Notes under the pieces: generated by a model | Seen by the model: the letters and a program-made list of their open reading frames with translations, nothing else | Database searches by the model: none | What the model was told of the DNA's origin: nothing | Shown: in pieces, positions 12,790 through 13,705 of the stretch | How positions within the stretch are numbered: position 1 is the stretch's first letter | Layout of the letters: each line of letters begins with the position of its first letter | Translations under genes and position numbers: made by a program | NCBI GenBank assembly: GCA_014190175.1 | Contig: BJFZ01000035.1 | Location: 1-13,705, forward strand | Direction of reading: 5' to 3' | Origin: Actinomycetes bacterium | GTDB lineage: Bacteria; Actinomycetota; Actinomycetes; Nanopelagicales; Nanopelagicaceae | Length of the DNA stretch: 13,705 nucleotides

Positions 12790-13705
12790 ATGGAAGAAAT
12801 GGAAACAGAGGTCGGAAAATTCGGTCGTCGTAATTTATTGAAAGCTGTAGCTGTTGGCGGAGTTGCGGTAGTCGCAGGCTCAACATTTCTCGCAGCTTGT
12901 TCAACATCGAAAACAGATGATGCAGCAGGCGGAGATGCAGCAGGCGGAGATGCAGCAGCGGGTGGACCAAACAATAAAGCAAAGCTCTCAGAGTTTGCAG
13001 CCTATGATCCAGCAGCAGCAGCAGGAAGTGCTCCATCAGATCTACCAAAAAGCGTTGCATACTTCACACCAGTAGCCAACGAGTACTACAAGCAAATCAG
13101 TGACAATATTTCAAAAGCATGTAAAGCTCGTGGACTTGATTATCAATTCGTAGTTTCAGAAACCGACCCAGTCAAGGGTGTTGACCAGATTTCACAAGCA
13201 CTTCAAAAGGGTGTTGGTGGAGTTATTGTGCAGCCAGATGATGCTAAGGGACAGGCAGTTGTTTTGCAGAAAGCAATTGATGCAGGTGTTCACGTGACAT
13301 TCTTTGTTACACCTCCTGCCACTGCACAAACAATGGCTGATCAATACGCATTGGGTTATGACCAAGGTAAGGGCGCGGTCGAATGGATTAATGCAAACAT
13401 GGGCGGAAAAGCCAAGGTTTGTAACTTCATCTTAGATCACATCGAAGCACTCATTCCACGTCGCCTCGGAACAGAAGCTGCCCTTAAAGAGGGTGGTCCT
13501 GGCATCGAGCTAGTTGAATCTCTAGAGCTAGTTGATATCAACCAGGATGAGGGCTTTAAGTTTGCAAGCACTTTGCTTCAGAAGAATCCAGATATCAATG
13601 TTTGGATTGGACCTGATGACACTGTTCTTGGAGTTAATGCTTACCTCAAATCTAAGGGCAAGAAGACAGCCACAGATAAGATTTATGCATCTGGCTTAAA
13701 TGGTT
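12790..13705 (+). CDS. Sugar ABC transporter substrate-binding lipoprotein (3' end outside window)
   Basis: The frame is open from ATG 12790 to the window edge (305 residues). AGGGGG lies eight bases before the ATG. The N-terminus has a twin-arginine stretch G-R-R-N-L-L-K (12-18), a hydrophobic core and the lipobox L-A-A-C with C37, so the protein is exported, probably folded, and anchored by lipid. A low-complexity linker rich in D, A and G (45-60) leads to a type 1 periplasmic binding fold: 'vaYFTpvanEYYkqIsdnIskackarGldyqfvvsetDp.kgvdqIsqAlqkGVgGViVqPDDakgqavVlqkAIDAGVhVtff'. This matches RbsB-type sugar binders. Permease and ATPase genes are expected just beyond the window. The ligand is unknown. 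Confidence 0.93.
   Translation, partial: MEEMETEVGKFGRRNLLKAVAVGGVAVVAGSTFLAACSTSKTDDAAGGDAAGGDAAAGGPNNKAKLSEFAAYDPAAAAGSAPSDLPKSVAYFTPVANEYYKQISDNISKACKARGLDYQFVVSETDPVKGVDQISQALQKGVGGVIVQPDDAKGQAVVLQKAIDAGVHVTFFVTPPATAQTMADQYALGYDQGKGAVEWINANMGGKAKVCNFILDHIEALIPRRLGTEAALKEGGPGIELVESLELVDINQDEGFKFASTLLQKNPDINVWIGPDDTVLGVNAYLKSKGKKTATDKIYASGLNG
12919..12966 (+). repeat. 15-bp tandem repeat in the lipoprotein linker
   Basis: Two exact copies of GATGCAGCAGGCGGA are followed by a degenerate third copy with one extra codon. The repeat encodes D-A-A-G-G twice, then D-A-A-A-G-G. It lies in the flexible linker after the lipidated cysteine and is probably length-variable between strains. Confidence 0.8.

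Noticed and set aside
12722..13060. Leucine-rich minus-strand frame of 112 residues opposite the binding-protein gene
   Set aside because: It is the antisense of a signal peptide and an Ala/Gly/Asp-rich linker. The plus-strand frame has a Tat motif, lipobox and clear homology, so this one is a shadow.
1..13705. CRISPR array, transposase or integrase genes
   Set aside because: No regularly spaced repeats and no transposase or recombinase motifs were seen in any frame.

Overview
The window looks like chromosomal DNA from a bacterium of moderate G+C, most likely a streamlined, lower-GC actinobacterium (freshwater acI-type lineages would fit). This is an inference. It rests on the tRNA-Gly(GCC), tRNA-Cys(GCA), tRNA-Val(GAC) grouping that I remember from Actinobacteria, on a Tat/lipobox sugar-binding lipoprotein of actinobacterial style, and on a likely leaderless start. 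No marker gene fixes the taxonomy.

Left edge (1-1400): the end of a GNAT acetyltransferase gene, then a 14-bp exact copy of the 3' end of tRNA-Val (139-152). Next is a SnoaL-like gene on the minus strand, the tRNA-Val itself (734-805), a small cupin gene, tRNA-Cys and tRNA-Gly, all on the minus strand. The repeat pair around the SnoaL-like gene resembles the att scar of a small element inserted at a tRNA.

Centre (1510-9245): an IclR-family regulator is divergent from a long plus-strand run. The run encodes a class-III aminotransferase related to glutamate-1-semialdehyde aminomutase, an M81/MlrC-family metallopeptidase, a cupin, E1-beta and E1-alpha subunits of a 2-oxo-acid dehydrogenase, a free-standing 78-residue lipoyl domain, a RidA-like protein lacking the usual catalytic Arg, and a short-chain dehydrogenase. 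Most junctions are overlaps or very short gaps, so this is one operon or two consecutive ones (146-bp gap before E1-beta).

Right part (9276-13705): converging on it, a minus-strand pair encodes an HSL-type alpha/beta hydrolase and an acid-sugar dehydratase of the enolase superfamily. Then comes a minus-strand mutarotase-like gene, divergent from the start of a sugar ABC transporter substrate-binding lipoprotein that runs off the window.

The main new observation is a 15-bp imperfect palindrome, ideal form TTCCGCATTGCGGAA. It is found five times and only in the intergenic regions ahead of the aminotransferase, E1-beta, the hydrolase/dehydratase pair, and the mutarotase/transporter pair (two copies). 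Each copy matches the ideal at 12 or 13 of 15 positions. This ties the whole block to one regulon, most simply that of the local IclR protein. A working picture is that a carbohydrate-like or conjugated substrate is imported, then epimerised, hydrolysed and dehydrated, while an amide- or amine-bearing part is processed by the M81 enzyme, aminotransferase and SDR, and a resulting 2-oxo acid is decarboxylated by E1 onto the lipoyl carrier. The actual substrate cannot be read from the sequence.
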